From contig NZ_CP152389.1 in assembly GCF_038806765.1 (NCBI RefSeq), positions 682,001-746,000 on the forward strand: a stretch of DNA of 64,000 bases, read 5' to 3'. Source of the DNA: Mucilaginibacter sp. CSA2-8R (GTDB lineage: Bacteria; Bacteroidota; Bacteroidia; Sphingobacteriales; Sphingobacteriaceae). Made by a program: the position numbers and the translations under genes. The notes under the pieces were generated by a model. That model was not told the origin of the DNA. It saw only the letters and a list, made by a program, of their open reading frames with translations, and did not search any database. Position 1 is the stretch's first letter, and each line of letters starts with the position of its first letter. This document shows positions 54,669 through 63,956 of the stretch, piece by piece.

Positions 54669-56303
54669 ATGGCAAAACAAGTTAAATACAACGTTGAGGC
54701 ACGCGATGCTCTAAAACGTGGTGTGGATATTTTGGCTAATGCAGTTAAAGTAACCTTAGGTCCTAAAGGTCGTAACGTAATTATCGACAAAAAATTTGGT
54801 TCTCCTGCTATCACTAAAGACGGTGTAACTGTAGCTAAAGAAATCGAACTGAAAGATTCTTTAGAAAACATGGGTGCACAAATGGTAAAAGAAGTAGCAT
54901 CAAAAACTGCTGATATTGCAGGTGATGGTACTACAACGGCTACTGTTTTAGCACAGGCTATTGTTACTGCAGGTATTAAAAACGTTGCTGCCGGTGCCAA
55001 TCCTATGGATTTGAAACGTGGTATTGACAAAGCTGTAGCTGCGGTTGTTGCTAACTTAAAAGAGCAATCTCAAACTGTAGGCGAAGACAATAATAAAATT
55101 AAACAAGTTGCTTCTATTTCAGCCAACAACGATGAGGTTATCGGTTCTCTGATTGCTGATGCAATGGGTAAAGTTGGCAAAGACGGTGTAATTACTGTTG
55201 AAGAAGCTAAAGGTACCGAAACTGAGGTAAGAACTGTAGAAGGTATGCAGTTTGACCGTGGTTACCTTTCTCCATACTTTGTAACCAACGCTGATAAAAT
55301 GGAAGCAGAACTGGATAGCCCTTATATCCTGATCTACGACAAAAAGATTTCTTCAATGAAGGAATTGCTTCCAATCCTGGAAAAACAAGTGCAAACCGGC
55401 AAACCTTTAGTAATTATCTCTGAAGATTTGGATGGCGAAGCTTTGGCTACTTTAGTAGTTAACAAAATCCGTGGCTCACTGAAAGTGGCTGCTGTTAAAG
55501 CACCTGGTTTTGGTGATCGTCGTAAAGCTATGCTGGAAGATATTGCTATCTTAACTGGTGGTACTGTAATTTCTGAAGAGCGTGGTTATAAATTAGAGAA
55601 TGCCGACCTGAGCTACTTAGGTACTGCTGAGAAAGTAGTTATTGACAAAGATAACACTACTGTAATTAATGGTTTTGGAGATGCAGAAGGTATTAAAGCC
55701 CGCGTTAACCAAATCAAAGCTCAGATCGAAACTACTACTTCTGATTACGATAAAGAAAAACTGCAAGAGCGTTTAGCTAAGTTATCAGGCGGTGTGGCTG
55801 TATTATACGTAGGTGCAGCTACCGAGGTAGAAATGAAAGAGAAAAAAGACCGTGTTGACGACGCTTTACACGCAACCCGTGCTGCTGTTGAAGAAGGTAT
55901 TGTTGCTGGTGGTGGTGTAGCCTTCATCCGTGCCGTTGCTGCCTTAAACGACCTGCAAGGTGCTAACGAAGACGAGAAAACTGGTATCCAGATCATCAAA
56001 CGTGCTATCGAAGAGCCATTACGTCAAATCTGCGAAAACGCAGGTATTGAAGGTTCGATCGTGGTGCAAAAGGTTAAAGAAGGTACTGCCGACTTTGGTT
56101 ACAATGCACGTACTGATAAATATGAGAACCTGATTGGTGCTGGTGTAATCGATCCAACTAAAGTATCTCGTGTAGCTTTAGAAAATGCAGCTTCTATCTC
56201 TTCTATGTTGTTAACCACCGAGTGTGTGTTAGCCGACGATCCGGAAGATGAAAAAGCTGGTGCCGGTGCCCCTCCAATGGGTGGCATGGGTGGTATGATG
56301 TAA
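54669..56303 (+). CDS. groL: chaperonin GroEL
   Basis: 544 residues, usual length. ATP-binding [24 protein letters not shown] (ATVLAQAIV), the apical domain region [10 protein letters not shown] and the Gly-Met-rich tail MGGMGGMM are present. Folds many cytosolic proteins with GroES. Its start shows no unusual feature. Confidence 0.97.
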   Translation: MAKQVKYNVEARDALKRGVDILANAVKVTLGPKGRNVIIDKKFGSPAITKDGVTVAKEIELKDSLENMGAQMVKEVASKTADIAGDGTTTATVLAQAIVTAGIKNVAAGANPMDLKRGIDKAVAAVVANLKEQSQTVGEDNNKIKQVASISANNDEVIGSLIADAMGKVGKDGVITVEEAKGTETEVRTVEGMQFDRGYLSPYFVTNADKMEAELDSPYILIYDKKISSMKELLPILEKQVQTGKPLVIISEDLDGEALATLVVNKIRGSLKVAAVKAPGFGDRRKAMLEDIAILTGGTVISEERGYKLENADLSYLGTAEKVVIDKDNTTVINGFGDAEGIKARVNQIKAQIETTTSDYDKEKLQERLAKLSGGVAVLYVGAATEVEMKEKKDRVDDALHATRAAVEEGIVAGGGVAFIRAVAALNDLQGANEDEKTGIQIIKRAIEEPLRQICENAGIEGSIVVQKVKEGTADFGYNARTDKYENLIGAGVIDPTKVSRVALENAASISSMLLTTECVLADDPEDEKAGAGAPPMGGMGGMM

Positions 56304-56335
56304 TCAACAATCATACTAAAATAATATACACTACA

Positions 56336-56376
56336 GAAACCCTGTCTAATTTATTAGACAGGGTTTCTTGTTTTTA
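56336..56376 (+). terminator. intrinsic terminator after groEL
   Basis: A 14-bp perfect stem (GAAACCCTGTCTAA at 56336-56349 with TTAGACAGGGTTTC at 56354-56367), 4-nt loop and T run TTGTTTTT. Confidence 0.92.
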
Positions 56377-56726
56377 AAACTGTACGGCCTGATAAAATCG
56401 TTGTTTAGGTTGATTTTAGTTAATCAAATGATTAACTAATGACACATTTAAGTATAAACTATTTTATTTTTGTATTAAATATTAAATAGTCACCATGAGA
56501 GGCATATCATTTGCAATGTTATCAACATTATGAAACAAATTACCCAAGTGAAGAGACAATTGCAGGCAAGGATATTTGAGTGGGTGATAATCAAAGGTCC
56601 GGAATTGTTTGTAAGCTTAATGTCTTAACAAAACGAGTTGGCTTAATGCATTTTAAGCTAAACCACTACATAAATACACCCATCCATATTCAAAGTATTT
56701 ACACTTTGCAGGCAAGGTAAGGCAAA
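56377..56726. other. 350-bp gap with only a possible promoter and micro-ORF
   Basis: No clear gene. A full TAnnTTTG box (TATTTTTG at 56465-56472, + strand) is followed by a 32-codon frame (56530-56628, starting MKQITQVKRQLQARIFEW) without recognisable features. Near 56710-56746 an AGGCAAG/CTTGCCT inverted pair overlaps the end of the DUF58 gene. The rest is AT-rich and unremarkable. Confidence 0.45.
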
Positions 56727-58073
56727 TTATATTTTTTGTCTTGCCTTTAATTCTAAATAGCGGTTTACCGCACTCACCGTTAAATTTTGTGGCGATGTTA
56801 GTATAGACTGGATACCGTGCCTGGCCAGTTCTTTTACAATTAGCTTTTTATCGTACGCAAATTTTTCAGCAATCGTTTTAATGTAAATACCTTCTACATC
56901 CACTGCGGGTTGCTGGCTTAGGGCTTTTAACTCAGTATTTTCAAAAAACACCACCAACAGTAAGTGAAAGCCGGCTATCTTTTTTAAAAAGGGCAGGTGC
57001 CGTTGTAATGCCGACATACTTTCGTAGTTAGTAAAAAATACCACCAGGCTGCGCTGCTTAATCACCCGTCGTACGGTAGTGTACAGCATTTCCATGTTGG
57101 TTTCCAGGTAGCGGGTTTTTTCTTTATGCAATACCTCCAGTATTTTGTTGATGTGGGCAGGTTTGCGCTCGGCTGGTATAACAGCACCAATCTTTTCGGC
57201 AACCGTAATCAGTCCGGCTTTGTCTTCTTTAAGCAGAGCTACGTTGGAGAGCACCAGGCTGGCGTTAATGGCATAATCAAGCAGGCTCAAACCATCAAAT
57301 GGCATTTTCATCGCCCTCGATTTATCAATGATACAGTACACCTGCTGCGATTTTTCGTCGGTATAGGCATTGGTCATCAGGCTGCCGTGCCGGGCAGAGG
57401 CTTTCCAGTTAATAGCCCGGTAGTCATCTCCGGATACATAGTTTTTGATTTGCTCAAACTCGGTGCTGTTACCCAGGCGCCTTATTTTTTTGATGCCGAT
57501 CTCATTAAGCCGGTTAGATATAGCCATCAATTCGTAACGCCGCATTTGTAAAAACGATGGGTAAACCGGCAATACCTCATCTTCTTTAAAATTGTAACGC
57601 CGGCTTATCAAACCAAGTGGCGTACTTGCAAATACCCGGATAAGGCCAAAATCGTATTTGCCGCGTTTTAACGGCTTTAAAATATAACTGAGTATCTTAT
57701 GCTGCCGGGATTTTAAATGTGTTTTAAACCACACATCACGTTTTTGAAACTGATGTGGTATTTCGTCAATTACACCCGCCTGTATGGCAAAAGGATAGAA
57801 GTTCTCAATATAGATGCTTAGTTCATTGTCGTCGCTGTTGCTTAGCCGTTCGGGTGCTTGGCGGCGCGCAAAAACACCGTTGGCAGTTTGGTATAGCAAA
57901 AGTAAGTCGGTAAGTATCAATAGCACACAGGCCCCCAAGAGCACGTAAGGCACCACGCCAAGCCACCCGAAAAAGAAACTGAAGATAAAGCATACAATGC
58001 AGCTTATGAGTATAGTCCATAAGCGGTTAGTTAAAAACAGATTGGTATAAAACAGGCCGGTCAGCTTTTTCAA
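56727..58073 (-). CDS. DUF58 domain protein
   Basis: 448 residues, TTG start directly after the MoxR stop. Two N-terminal membrane helices (about 17-35 and 38-58), then the DUF58 core with the diagnostic YVSGDDYRAINWKASARHGSLMTNAYTDEKSQQVYCIIDKSRAMK near 210-255, a vWA-like segment with an altered MIDAS (DKSRAM). DUF58 proteins pair with MoxR ATPases. Last gene of the operon that starts with the SpoIIM gene. Confidence 0.88.
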   Translation of the reverse strand: MKKLTGLFYTNLFLTNRLWTILISCIVCFIFSFFFGWLGVVPYVLLGACVLLILTDLLLLYQTANGVFARRQAPERLSNSDDNELSIYIENFYPFAIQAGVIDEIPHQFQKRDVWFKTHLKSRQHKILSYILKPLKRGKYDFGLIRVFASTPLGLISRRYNFKEDEVLPVYPSFLQMRRYELMAISNRLNEIGIKKIRRLGNSTEFEQIKNYVSGDDYRAINWKASARHGSLMTNAYTDEKSQQVYCIIDKSRAMKMPFDGLSLLDYAINASLVLSNVALLKEDKAGLITVAEKIGAVIPAERKPAHINKILEVLHKEKTRYLETNMEMLYTTVRRVIKQRSLVVFFTNYESMSALQRHLPFLKKIAGFHLLLVVFFENTELKALSQQPAVDVEGIYIKTIAEKFAYDKKLIVKELARHGIQSILTSPQNLTVSAVNRYLELKARQKI

Positions 58074-59051
58074 TTAGCGTGGGATTTCAATTTTCTGAAT
58101 TAACTGAGCTATTATTTCGTCGGGTGTAATACCTTCCATTTCTTTATCAGGCGTAAGCATAATACGGTGGCGTAACACGGCAGGCGTTATCCAGATCACA
58201 TCTTCGGGTGTTACAAAATCGCGGCCTTTCATGGCAGCAAGCGCTTTGGCTCCATTAATAATGGCCAAAGATGCCCTTGGCGATGCCCCCAGGTAAAGTG
58301 ATTTGCTGTTACGGCTCTCATGAACAATTTTGGCTACAAACTCCAGTATTTTAGGCTCTACGTACAACTCGCGCACCTGCTTGCGGAGGCCAATAATGTC
58401 TTGCGCAGTTAGCACCGGTTCAATATCACTCAACTGGTTTGCAGTTTTGTGCTGATGCTGGCGGGTCAGGATAGCTATTTCGTCTTCGAGGGTTGGATAT
58501 TTAACTTCTATCTTAAACAAAAACCGGTCTAATTGGGCTTCGGGCAGCCGGTAAGTGCCTTCTTGTTCTACCGGGTTTTGGGTAGCTAAAATTACAAAGG
58601 GTTCTTGCAGCGGGTAACGTACACCATCTACCGTAACCTGCCGTTCTTCCATTACCTCAAACAAAGCCGCCTGCGTTTTGGCGGGGGCCCGGTTTATTTC
58701 GTCAATCAGGATGATGTTGCCAAACACCGGCCCCTGCTTAAACTCAAACTCTGTAGTTTTAGGATTAAATACAGCAGTGCCAATAACGTCTGATGGCATC
58801 AAATCGGGGGTAAACTGTATGCGGGAGTATTGTGCATCAATGGCACGGGCTATCAATTTTGCTGTTAACGTTTTGGCTACACCGGGCACACCTTCAATCA
58901 ATAGGTGACCGTCGGCCAGTATACCGGCAATCAGTAACTCAACGGTTTCTTGCTGGCCAACCACAATTTGGCCAATAGTTGTTTTCATCAGTTCAACCGC
59001 CTCGCTTAATTTGCTCAAATCGGTTCGTTGTTTAAATATTTCTTCTTCCAT
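58074..59051 (-). CDS. MoxR family AAA+ ATPase (second of two)
   Basis: 325 residues. Walker A GVPGVAKT (54-61), RIQFTPDLMPSDVIG, Walker B with ILIDEINRAPAK, ATQNPVEQEGTYRLPEAQLDRF, and the C-terminal lid with LGASPRASLAIINGAKALAAM are canonical. The partner DUF58 gene starts immediately at its stop, and the DUF4350 gene ends immediately before its ATG, so coupling is tight. Acts as a chaperone or remodelling ATPase on membrane-linked vWA-type partners (family knowledge; target unknown). Confidence 0.93.
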   Translation of the reverse strand: MEEEIFKQRTDLSKLSEAVELMKTTIGQIVVGQQETVELLIAGILADGHLLIEGVPGVAKTLTAKLIARAIDAQYSRIQFTPDLMPSDVIGTAVFNPKTTEFEFKQGPVFGNIILIDEINRAPAKTQAALFEVMEERQVTVDGVRYPLQEPFVILATQNPVEQEGTYRLPEAQLDRFLFKIEVKYPTLEDEIAILTRQHQHKTANQLSDIEPVLTAQDIIGLRKQVRELYVEPKILEFVAKIVHESRNSKSLYLGASPRASLAIINGAKALAAMKGRDFVTPEDVIWITPAVLRHRIMLTPDKEMEGITPDEIIAQLIQKIEIPR

Positions 59052-60224
59052 TTATTTACCGGATAGTGAATAAAAATTTTCGATAGCGTTATTCAATGCA
59101 ATGAGTTCCTGGTCGGTTACCTTGGGCTGCACCTGCGTATAATTAATCAGGTTAACGAGGCCTTTGATAAATGCAGGCTCGATGCCCGTTTTTTTGATCA
59201 GGGCATCGGTAAACTCCTTATCGAGTTTACTGGTTTTAAGATAGTACCGGGTACGCCAGTGTTCGAGCAGATAAGTAATTTTTTTATGGGCAATATTACT
59301 GTTGTCACGCTGCTCATAATATACTTGGCCAACCACAGTAACAAAATCAAGTGTGTTATTTTTTAAGGGCTCTACAACCGGAATAATGCGTTGCCTGCGC
59401 TTTACTTCGTAAGTAATGTAAAGCAATGCTGTTAACAAGATGAGGTAATAAGCCCATCGCAAGCTGTCATGAGCAAATATTACCCGCAGCGGCGACTCAT
59501 CTTCGGGTATGTCTTTGTTTTGATAGTGATCCCAATAAACGTTTTTGCCAGCCGGTAAGTAGGAGAGTGCCTTGGCTGCATACTCTGCACCATCCAGAGT
59601 TAACAAACTATAATTAGTAAACAATTGCGGATTAGCGTTAAGGTATAAATATCCTTTACCTAATGGATACTGTAAATAATTAGCGTGTGCTAATGCATTA
59701 TTACCAAGCACTATTGCTTTGGCCGTATCAAAGCGGCTAAAGTACTGGCTGGTTAAATCGCGCTTAAAGCGGTAGTTTTGCAAACGTTTGAGCCGGGGAT
59801 TTACAAAGTTGACCGGCGTGTTGTTTTTTTCAAATTCGGCCTGAATTTTAAGTTTAAGCGTATCGGGTAACTGCCCTTCCCAATTAAAGGCGGTCATGAA
59901 AACAGTGTTACCGGCCTTAATAAATTTAAAAAGCTCGTTTACATCGCTCTTGCTTAAATTAATGGTTTTTGCAATAATAAAATAATTGCCCTTTATACCG
60001 GTTTGATGCAGCACGTTATATAAAGGTGCATTAGTCTGAGCCTTTTCACTGCCCGGATAAAAGCTTTCTAACTGCTGGTACAGCACATAGGTGCCAAGCG
60101 GAATTTTATCTTCGTAGTAAAGTGTAGGCTGCCAGTTAACCGGTGCTGGCTTATTATACTGGGCTACCAAATAAACAATAAGTAACAGTGCGCCGCATAA
60201 GGTGATGATTTTAAAATCTTTCAT
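59052..60224 (-). CDS. DUF4350 domain membrane protein
   Basis: 390 residues. An N-terminal helix (IITLCGALLLIVYLVAQY), an exported domain with DUF4350 features (YYEDKIPLGTYVLYQQLESFYPGSE, IAKTINLSKSDVNELFKFIKAGNTVFMTAF), then a second helix near 258-275 (WAYYLILLTALLYITYEVKRRQR) and a cytosolic end. The DUF4350 domain resembles a glutamine-amidotransferase-like fold found in the same MoxR loci elsewhere. Its ATG overlaps the stop of the DUF4129 gene (ATGA). Function unknown. Confidence 0.82.
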   Translation of the reverse strand: MKDFKIITLCGALLLIVYLVAQYNKPAPVNWQPTLYYEDKIPLGTYVLYQQLESFYPGSEKAQTNAPLYNVLHQTGIKGNYFIIAKTINLSKSDVNELFKFIKAGNTVFMTAFNWEGQLPDTLKLKIQAEFEKNNTPVNFVNPRLKRLQNYRFKRDLTSQYFSRFDTAKAIVLGNNALAHANYLQYPLGKGYLYLNANPQLFTNYSLLTLDGAEYAAKALSYLPAGKNVYWDHYQNKDIPEDESPLRVIFAHDSLRWAYYLILLTALLYITYEVKRRQRIIPVVEPLKNNTLDFVTVVGQVYYEQRDNSNIAHKKITYLLEHWRTRYYLKTSKLDKEFTDALIKKTGIEPAFIKGLVNLINYTQVQPKVTDQELIALNNAIENFYSLSGK

Positions 60225-60943
60225 GCCAGCGTTTGTTTAAAGTTGCTGAACAGCGTTTTAATGTTTTGAAATGCCTGGCTATTGATAGCAAACTCGCCAT
60301 ACCAAACAAATTCAAACTGGCGGGTAAGTACGGCAAAAGCTTCGCGCTGGTTAGCATTGGTTAACTCGTTGATGTAGGCCGCGTTGGTTTTATCAATTTG
60401 CCAGTTAATTAGTTGCGCATCATTTAATTGTTTAAGTGCCCTTAAATATAACAGTCTGACGGCTGAACGATAATTGTGCTCTGCAATGGCTTGATCTATG
60501 TTCAAATCAAAATCAATCTCATGAATGTTTTCGAGCGTTTCGGTAAAAGGTATACGGGCATCGGCTGGTTTACGTTTAATTAGCCCGCGTACGTCTACCC
60601 CGGCCAGTTTTAAAACAATGAATACGATGGCGGCTATCCCCAGCGATAGAAATAAATATTTTAAAACAATAAACAACAGGTTTGTATGCTGTGGGGTATC
60701 TACTCCATCAAATAAATGCCAGAACCAACGCCAAAACCTCGACCATAAAGATGGTCCGGTAGTTTCGCTTTTGTATTGAAATTCTGGTTTTTGTTTAAGC
60801 CGGGCCAGTTCAGCATCATCAAAATGTTTTAACTGCACTATGCTGCTGTCATTGCGCAATACAGCTTTACCTTTTAAAGGCTTTGCTGCCCAGGCACAGC
60901 AGTTAAGTAAAAACAAAATAACGAAGGCGTAAGTAAAGCGCAT
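60221..60943 (-). CDS. DUF4129 domain membrane protein
   Basis: 240 residues. A signal-like N-terminal helix (to about residue 20), a helix near 86-112 (LLFIVLKYLFLSLGIAAIVFIVLKLAGV), then the DUF4129 C-terminal helical domain: IDQAIAEHNYRSAVRLLYLRALKQLNDAQLINWQIDKTNAAYINEL and FAVLTRQFEFVWYGEFAI. Often found with MoxR and transglutaminase-like genes; the role is unknown. Two bp after the upstream membrane gene. Confidence 0.85.
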   Translation of the reverse strand: MRFTYAFVILFLLNCCAWAAKPLKGKAVLRNDSSIVQLKHFDDAELARLKQKPEFQYKSETTGPSLWSRFWRWFWHLFDGVDTPQHTNLLFIVLKYLFLSLGIAAIVFIVLKLAGVDVRGLIKRKPADARIPFTETLENIHEIDFDLNIDQAIAEHNYRSAVRLLYLRALKQLNDAQLINWQIDKTNAAYINELTNANQREAFAVLTRQFEFVWYGEFAINSQAFQNIKTLFSNFKQTLA

Positions 60944-60945
60944 GC

Positions 60946-61833
60946 TTAATATTCTTCGGCAGGTAACTGGTTGTTGGTCGAGTTGCTACCAAACTGGTTA
61001 ATACGGTCAATCAGCCCGGAGCCTTCTATGATCTCTGTTAAATTAAAATAACACATTACTAAAGTAACTATTGGCAATACGTACAGTACTTGTCCTACCT
61101 GTTGCAGTACACTGCCAATAACGGTAAATATCGGCGAGCTACTAATACGGCCGTGGGTTAGGGCGCTAAGGACGGTAATAATGGTGTTGGGAATAGAAAA
61201 AATCATCCAGGCAACGTACATAATCAATACCATTATAATTAATGCGCCAAAAGTGCTCCACCAGTTATTATTAATTAATTTAAAGCTTCTGTTAAAGGCA
61301 TACCCAAAACTCGCATTCTCTATCACCATAATAGGGTATATCAAGCCGAAAATAGGGTAAACATAAACTCCCGGAGCAAAACAAAGCGCAGTAGCAATTA
61401 AGAGTAGCGGGGTAAGCAAAACATTACCCAACAAAATACGGAAAAAATAATATTTAACATACCCCCAAACCTCTTCAGTAGTTGGGGCAATATTGCCCTT
61501 TTGCTTGTATATTGCCATATAACTAAGCACAGTTGTGCTCATGAGTGTATAGCTAAGCAGCATAAAGAGCATACTCAAGGCGTACTCTATCCCAAAGCGG
61601 TCGGACATGGTACTAAAAGTTTCGAATCTGTTTTCAAAAATGTGTTTTTGCAGATCTAATACCTTTAACTGCTGCAGCGTAAAAGTAGCAGCGCTGGCTA
61701 AAATAAGCAAGCCGCAAAAAGTAAATACGGTTTTAAACAGCGGCTTAAAATTTTGGCGGATAAAGGTAAAGCTATCACTGATTACTTCACCCAGGTCGCG
61801 GGTTTTAGCCAGCTCAATCTTCGGTTGTTGCAT
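60946..61833 (-). CDS. polytopic membrane protein, GPDP-membrane-domain-like
   Basis: 295 residues from the ATG at 61833; the longer frame overlapping the SpoIIM gene adds 44 unlikely residues. Six or so hydrophobic helices follow DLGEVISDSFTFIRQNFKPLFKTVFTFCGLLIL. The layout resembles the membrane domain of glycerophosphodiester phosphodiesterase-like proteins found beside RDD and SpoIIM genes, but there is no catalytic domain. It starts within the last 20 bp of the SpoIIM gene. Function unknown. Confidence 0.75.
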   Translation of the reverse strand: MQQPKIELAKTRDLGEVISDSFTFIRQNFKPLFKTVFTFCGLLILASAATFTLQQLKVLDLQKHIFENRFETFSTMSDRFGIEYALSMLFMLLSYTLMSTTVLSYMAIYKQKGNIAPTTEEVWGYVKYYFFRILLGNVLLTPLLLIATALCFAPGVYVYPIFGLIYPIMVIENASFGYAFNRSFKLINNNWWSTFGALIIMVLIMYVAWMIFSIPNTIITVLSALTHGRISSSPIFTVIGSVLQQVGQVLYVLPIVTLVMCYFNLTEIIEGSGLIDRINQFGSNSTNNQLPAEEY

Positions 61834-62779
61834 GTAAGGTTTTATTGTTAAATAATTGGTTAGGATAAATAATAACGTACCAAATAATAAATGCCAGTGA
61901 TGAACCCAGGATAAGCAGGCTGAGCCATAAAGGCATTTCGGTATGCCGGGTAATAAAGCTTTCAAAAAAAGCGGCTACTATAAAAATAGGCACTAAGCCC
62001 ATTACAATCTTCATTCCATCCCTGGCACCCCGTTTAAATGAGATTAAGCGGTTGTAAGTGCCCGGAAACAGTAAACTATTGCCCAATACCAATCCGGCAC
62101 CGCCGGCAATAATGATAGACGATATTTCGAGCGTACCGTGTATCCAGATTACTAAAATAGATTGCCATCCTAAGCCCTTGCTAAAAAAGAAATACTCGAA
62201 CGAGCCCAGCATTAACCCGTTTTTAAACAGGTAATATACTGTACCCACCGACCCGAAAATACCCGCTACAAACGTAATGAACGATACAAAAATATTGTTG
62301 GCCCCTATCTGAAAAAACATTGCAAACTCGTTATGAGATTTGTATACGCCAAATGGGTCGCCTTTTGCAATATTTTCATTAGTCATGTTTACATACGCAG
62401 GCCCAAGTACAATTTGTAAAAAGTTGTTGTCGTATTTAGCTGAAAATACGCCAACCAGGCAAAACAATACAAAGAACAAAAATGCGTACAACAACTGGCG
62501 CTGATAAGTTTTAAACAACAGTGGTAACTCGTATTGCCAGAATAGCTTAAAGCGGTTGCTTTTTACTTTTTTGTTTTTGTAAATAGATTGGTGCAGGGTT
62601 GCTGCCAGTCCGTTAAGGTAAGCTGTGGTTTTTGATTTAGGATAAAAGGTTTTGGCATAAGCTAAATCATCCGTTATTTGTATAAAACGATCGGCCAGCT
62701 CATCAGGAGTGCCTTTGGCACCTTCTTCAAAGCTTTTCCATTTGGCCGAGTTTTGTTTAACAAATAAGGGTTCGCGCAT
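61814..62779 (-). CDS. stage II sporulation protein M-like (SpoIIM family) membrane protein
   Basis: 321 residues, with about five helices. GANNIFVSFITFVAGIFGSVGTVYYLFKNGLMLGSFEYFFFSKGL and IWIHGTLEISSIIIAGGAGLVLGNSLLFPG match the SpoIIM/YdiK-like membrane domain. The N-terminal 100 residues are cytosolic and helical (SFEEGAKGTPDELADRFIQITDDLAYAKTFYPKSK). In non-sporulating bacteria SpoIIM-like proteins sit beside MoxR genes with unknown function; no sporulation is implied. First gene of the minus-strand operon. Confidence 0.86.
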   Translation of the reverse strand: MREPLFVKQNSAKWKSFEEGAKGTPDELADRFIQITDDLAYAKTFYPKSKTTAYLNGLAATLHQSIYKNKKVKSNRFKLFWQYELPLLFKTYQRQLLYAFLFFVLFCLVGVFSAKYDNNFLQIVLGPAYVNMTNENIAKGDPFGVYKSHNEFAMFFQIGANNIFVSFITFVAGIFGSVGTVYYLFKNGLMLGSFEYFFFSKGLGWQSILVIWIHGTLEISSIIIAGGAGLVLGNSLLFPGTYNRLISFKRGARDGMKIVMGLVPIFIVAAFFESFITRHTEMPLWLSLLILGSSLAFIIWYVIIYPNQLFNNKTLHATTED

Positions 62780-62858
62780 GGCTTAGGTGAATTATAAAAA
62801 CCGTGTTAAAATAGCGAGAAAAATAATATCTTTCAATGGTATCAACCGATTTGAATAA

Positions 62859-62866
62859 TATATTTG
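62859..62866 (+). promoter_or_regulatory. -7 box of the RDD gene, leaderless arrangement
   Basis: TATATTTG is a full TAnnTTTG match, 5 nt before the ATG at 62872. It lies downstream of the alternative start at 62836, which supports the later ATG. Confidence 0.55.
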
Positions 62867-62871
62867 TTAGC

Positions 62872-63615
62872 ATGCAAACTGTAACCGTACACACCTCTCA
62901 AAATATTGATATTGATTATGAAGTGGCTGATTTAGGCGACCGTATACTGGCTGGACTTGTTGATTTAGGTTTGTTTATGCTACTGATGATTTTATGTATT
63001 ATTTTGGCTGTGATGACCAATAGTTACACAGGTTTTAGTGAAACCTTTTTAATTGCAGGCTTGATAGTTTACGTGTGCATGTATGTATTTTACGATTTGA
63101 TCTGTGAAATATTTATGAACGGGCAAAGCATAGGTAAGCGTGTACGTAAAATTAAAGTAATAAGTTTAGATGGTGCGCAGCCTACCGTTGGGCAATACCT
63201 GTTGCGCTGGTTATTCCGAATTGTTGATTTTACTTTTACTTCCAGTTTATGCGGGATAATCTCTATAGCGGTATCAGAAAAGAGGCAGCGTGTTGGCGAT
63301 ATGGTGGCCGGCACAACTTTAATTAAAACCCAGCCACGTACGCAACAGGATAAAATTGCTTTTACACCTGCCGAACTAAACTATGAACCTGTTTATAACG
63401 AAGCGTCTCAGTTAAACGACCGCGATATTGAGTTGATACACGAAGTAATACAAACTTACCGGCAAACGGGTAATACAGCAGTGGTTTATAATATGGGTCA
63501 AAAAATTTCAGAATATTTGAGTATTCAGCCTAAGCCGGAGATGGATAGCCTGCAACTTTTGCAAACGATAATCAAAGACTATAATTACCTCGTATCGCGG
63601 GAATCGGTTATTTGA
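62872..63615 (+). CDS. RDD family membrane protein
   Basis: 247 residues from the ATG at 62872. The RDD hallmark is LGDRILAGLVDLGLFMLLMILCIIL near 20-44 (Arg and Asp residues), then a second helix pair, FYDLICEIFMNGQSIGKRVRKIKVIS, and LLRWLFRIVDFTF; the soluble C-terminal part (residues 160-247) is specific to Bacteroidota homologues. The divergent neighbour is the SpoIIM gene, linking it to the MoxR operon. RDD proteins may carry ions or bind partners; function unknown. Confidence 0.88.
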   Translation: MQTVTVHTSQNIDIDYEVADLGDRILAGLVDLGLFMLLMILCIILAVMTNSYTGFSETFLIAGLIVYVCMYVFYDLICEIFMNGQSIGKRVRKIKVISLDGAQPTVGQYLLRWLFRIVDFTFTSSLCGIISIAVSEKRQRVGDMVAGTTLIKTQPRTQQDKIAFTPAELNYEPVYNEASQLNDRDIELIHEVIQTYRQTGNTAVVYNMGQKISEYLSIQPKPEMDSLQLLQTIIKDYNYLVSRESVI

Positions 63616-63619
63616 TATT

Positions 63620-63946
63620 TCAATTGGTCATCTTGACAATGTAGCTTACCAGGATGATTGAACCCGTAACAACAGCCAAAGGTGTTTTTATCCAATTCTT
63701 TTTATCAAAATGATACCGGCGATCAAAAAAATGGATGAGCATAAGTACCATTAGCGGAATAGCTGCCGGGTAAAAATGGAGGCTTTGTTTTAAATTTCCT
63801 CTTAAAAGCATAATTACCGACCTTTGAAATCCGCAGCCAGGGCAGTCAATACCCGTCATATATTTAAAAGGGCAGGGTAGCAAATGTTTTTGCAGCCAGT
63901 TTACTAATGCCAACTGACTGCAAAAACAATAAATAGCGTAACTCAT
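63620..63946 (-). CDS. DUF2752 family protein
   Basis: 108 residues from the ATG at 63946 (a TTG lies two codons upstream). The diagnostic TGIDCPGCGFQRSVIMLLRGNLKQSL lies near residues 31-56, with two membrane helices after. Convergent with the RDD gene with only a 4-bp gap and no terminator. Function unknown; often found next to small CD225-like or other membrane genes. Confidence 0.88.
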   Translation of the reverse strand: MSYAIYCFCSQLALVNWLQKHLLPCPFKYMTGIDCPGCGFQRSVIMLLRGNLKQSLHFYPAAIPLMVLMLIHFFDRRYHFDKKNWIKTPLAVVTGSIILVSYIVKMTN

Positions 63947-63956
63947 AAACAATTAC

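Noticed and set aside
56530..56628. A 32-codon open frame after groEL
   Set aside because: It has a start after a promoter-like box, but no domain, signal peptide or conservation evidence; reported only as part of the gap.
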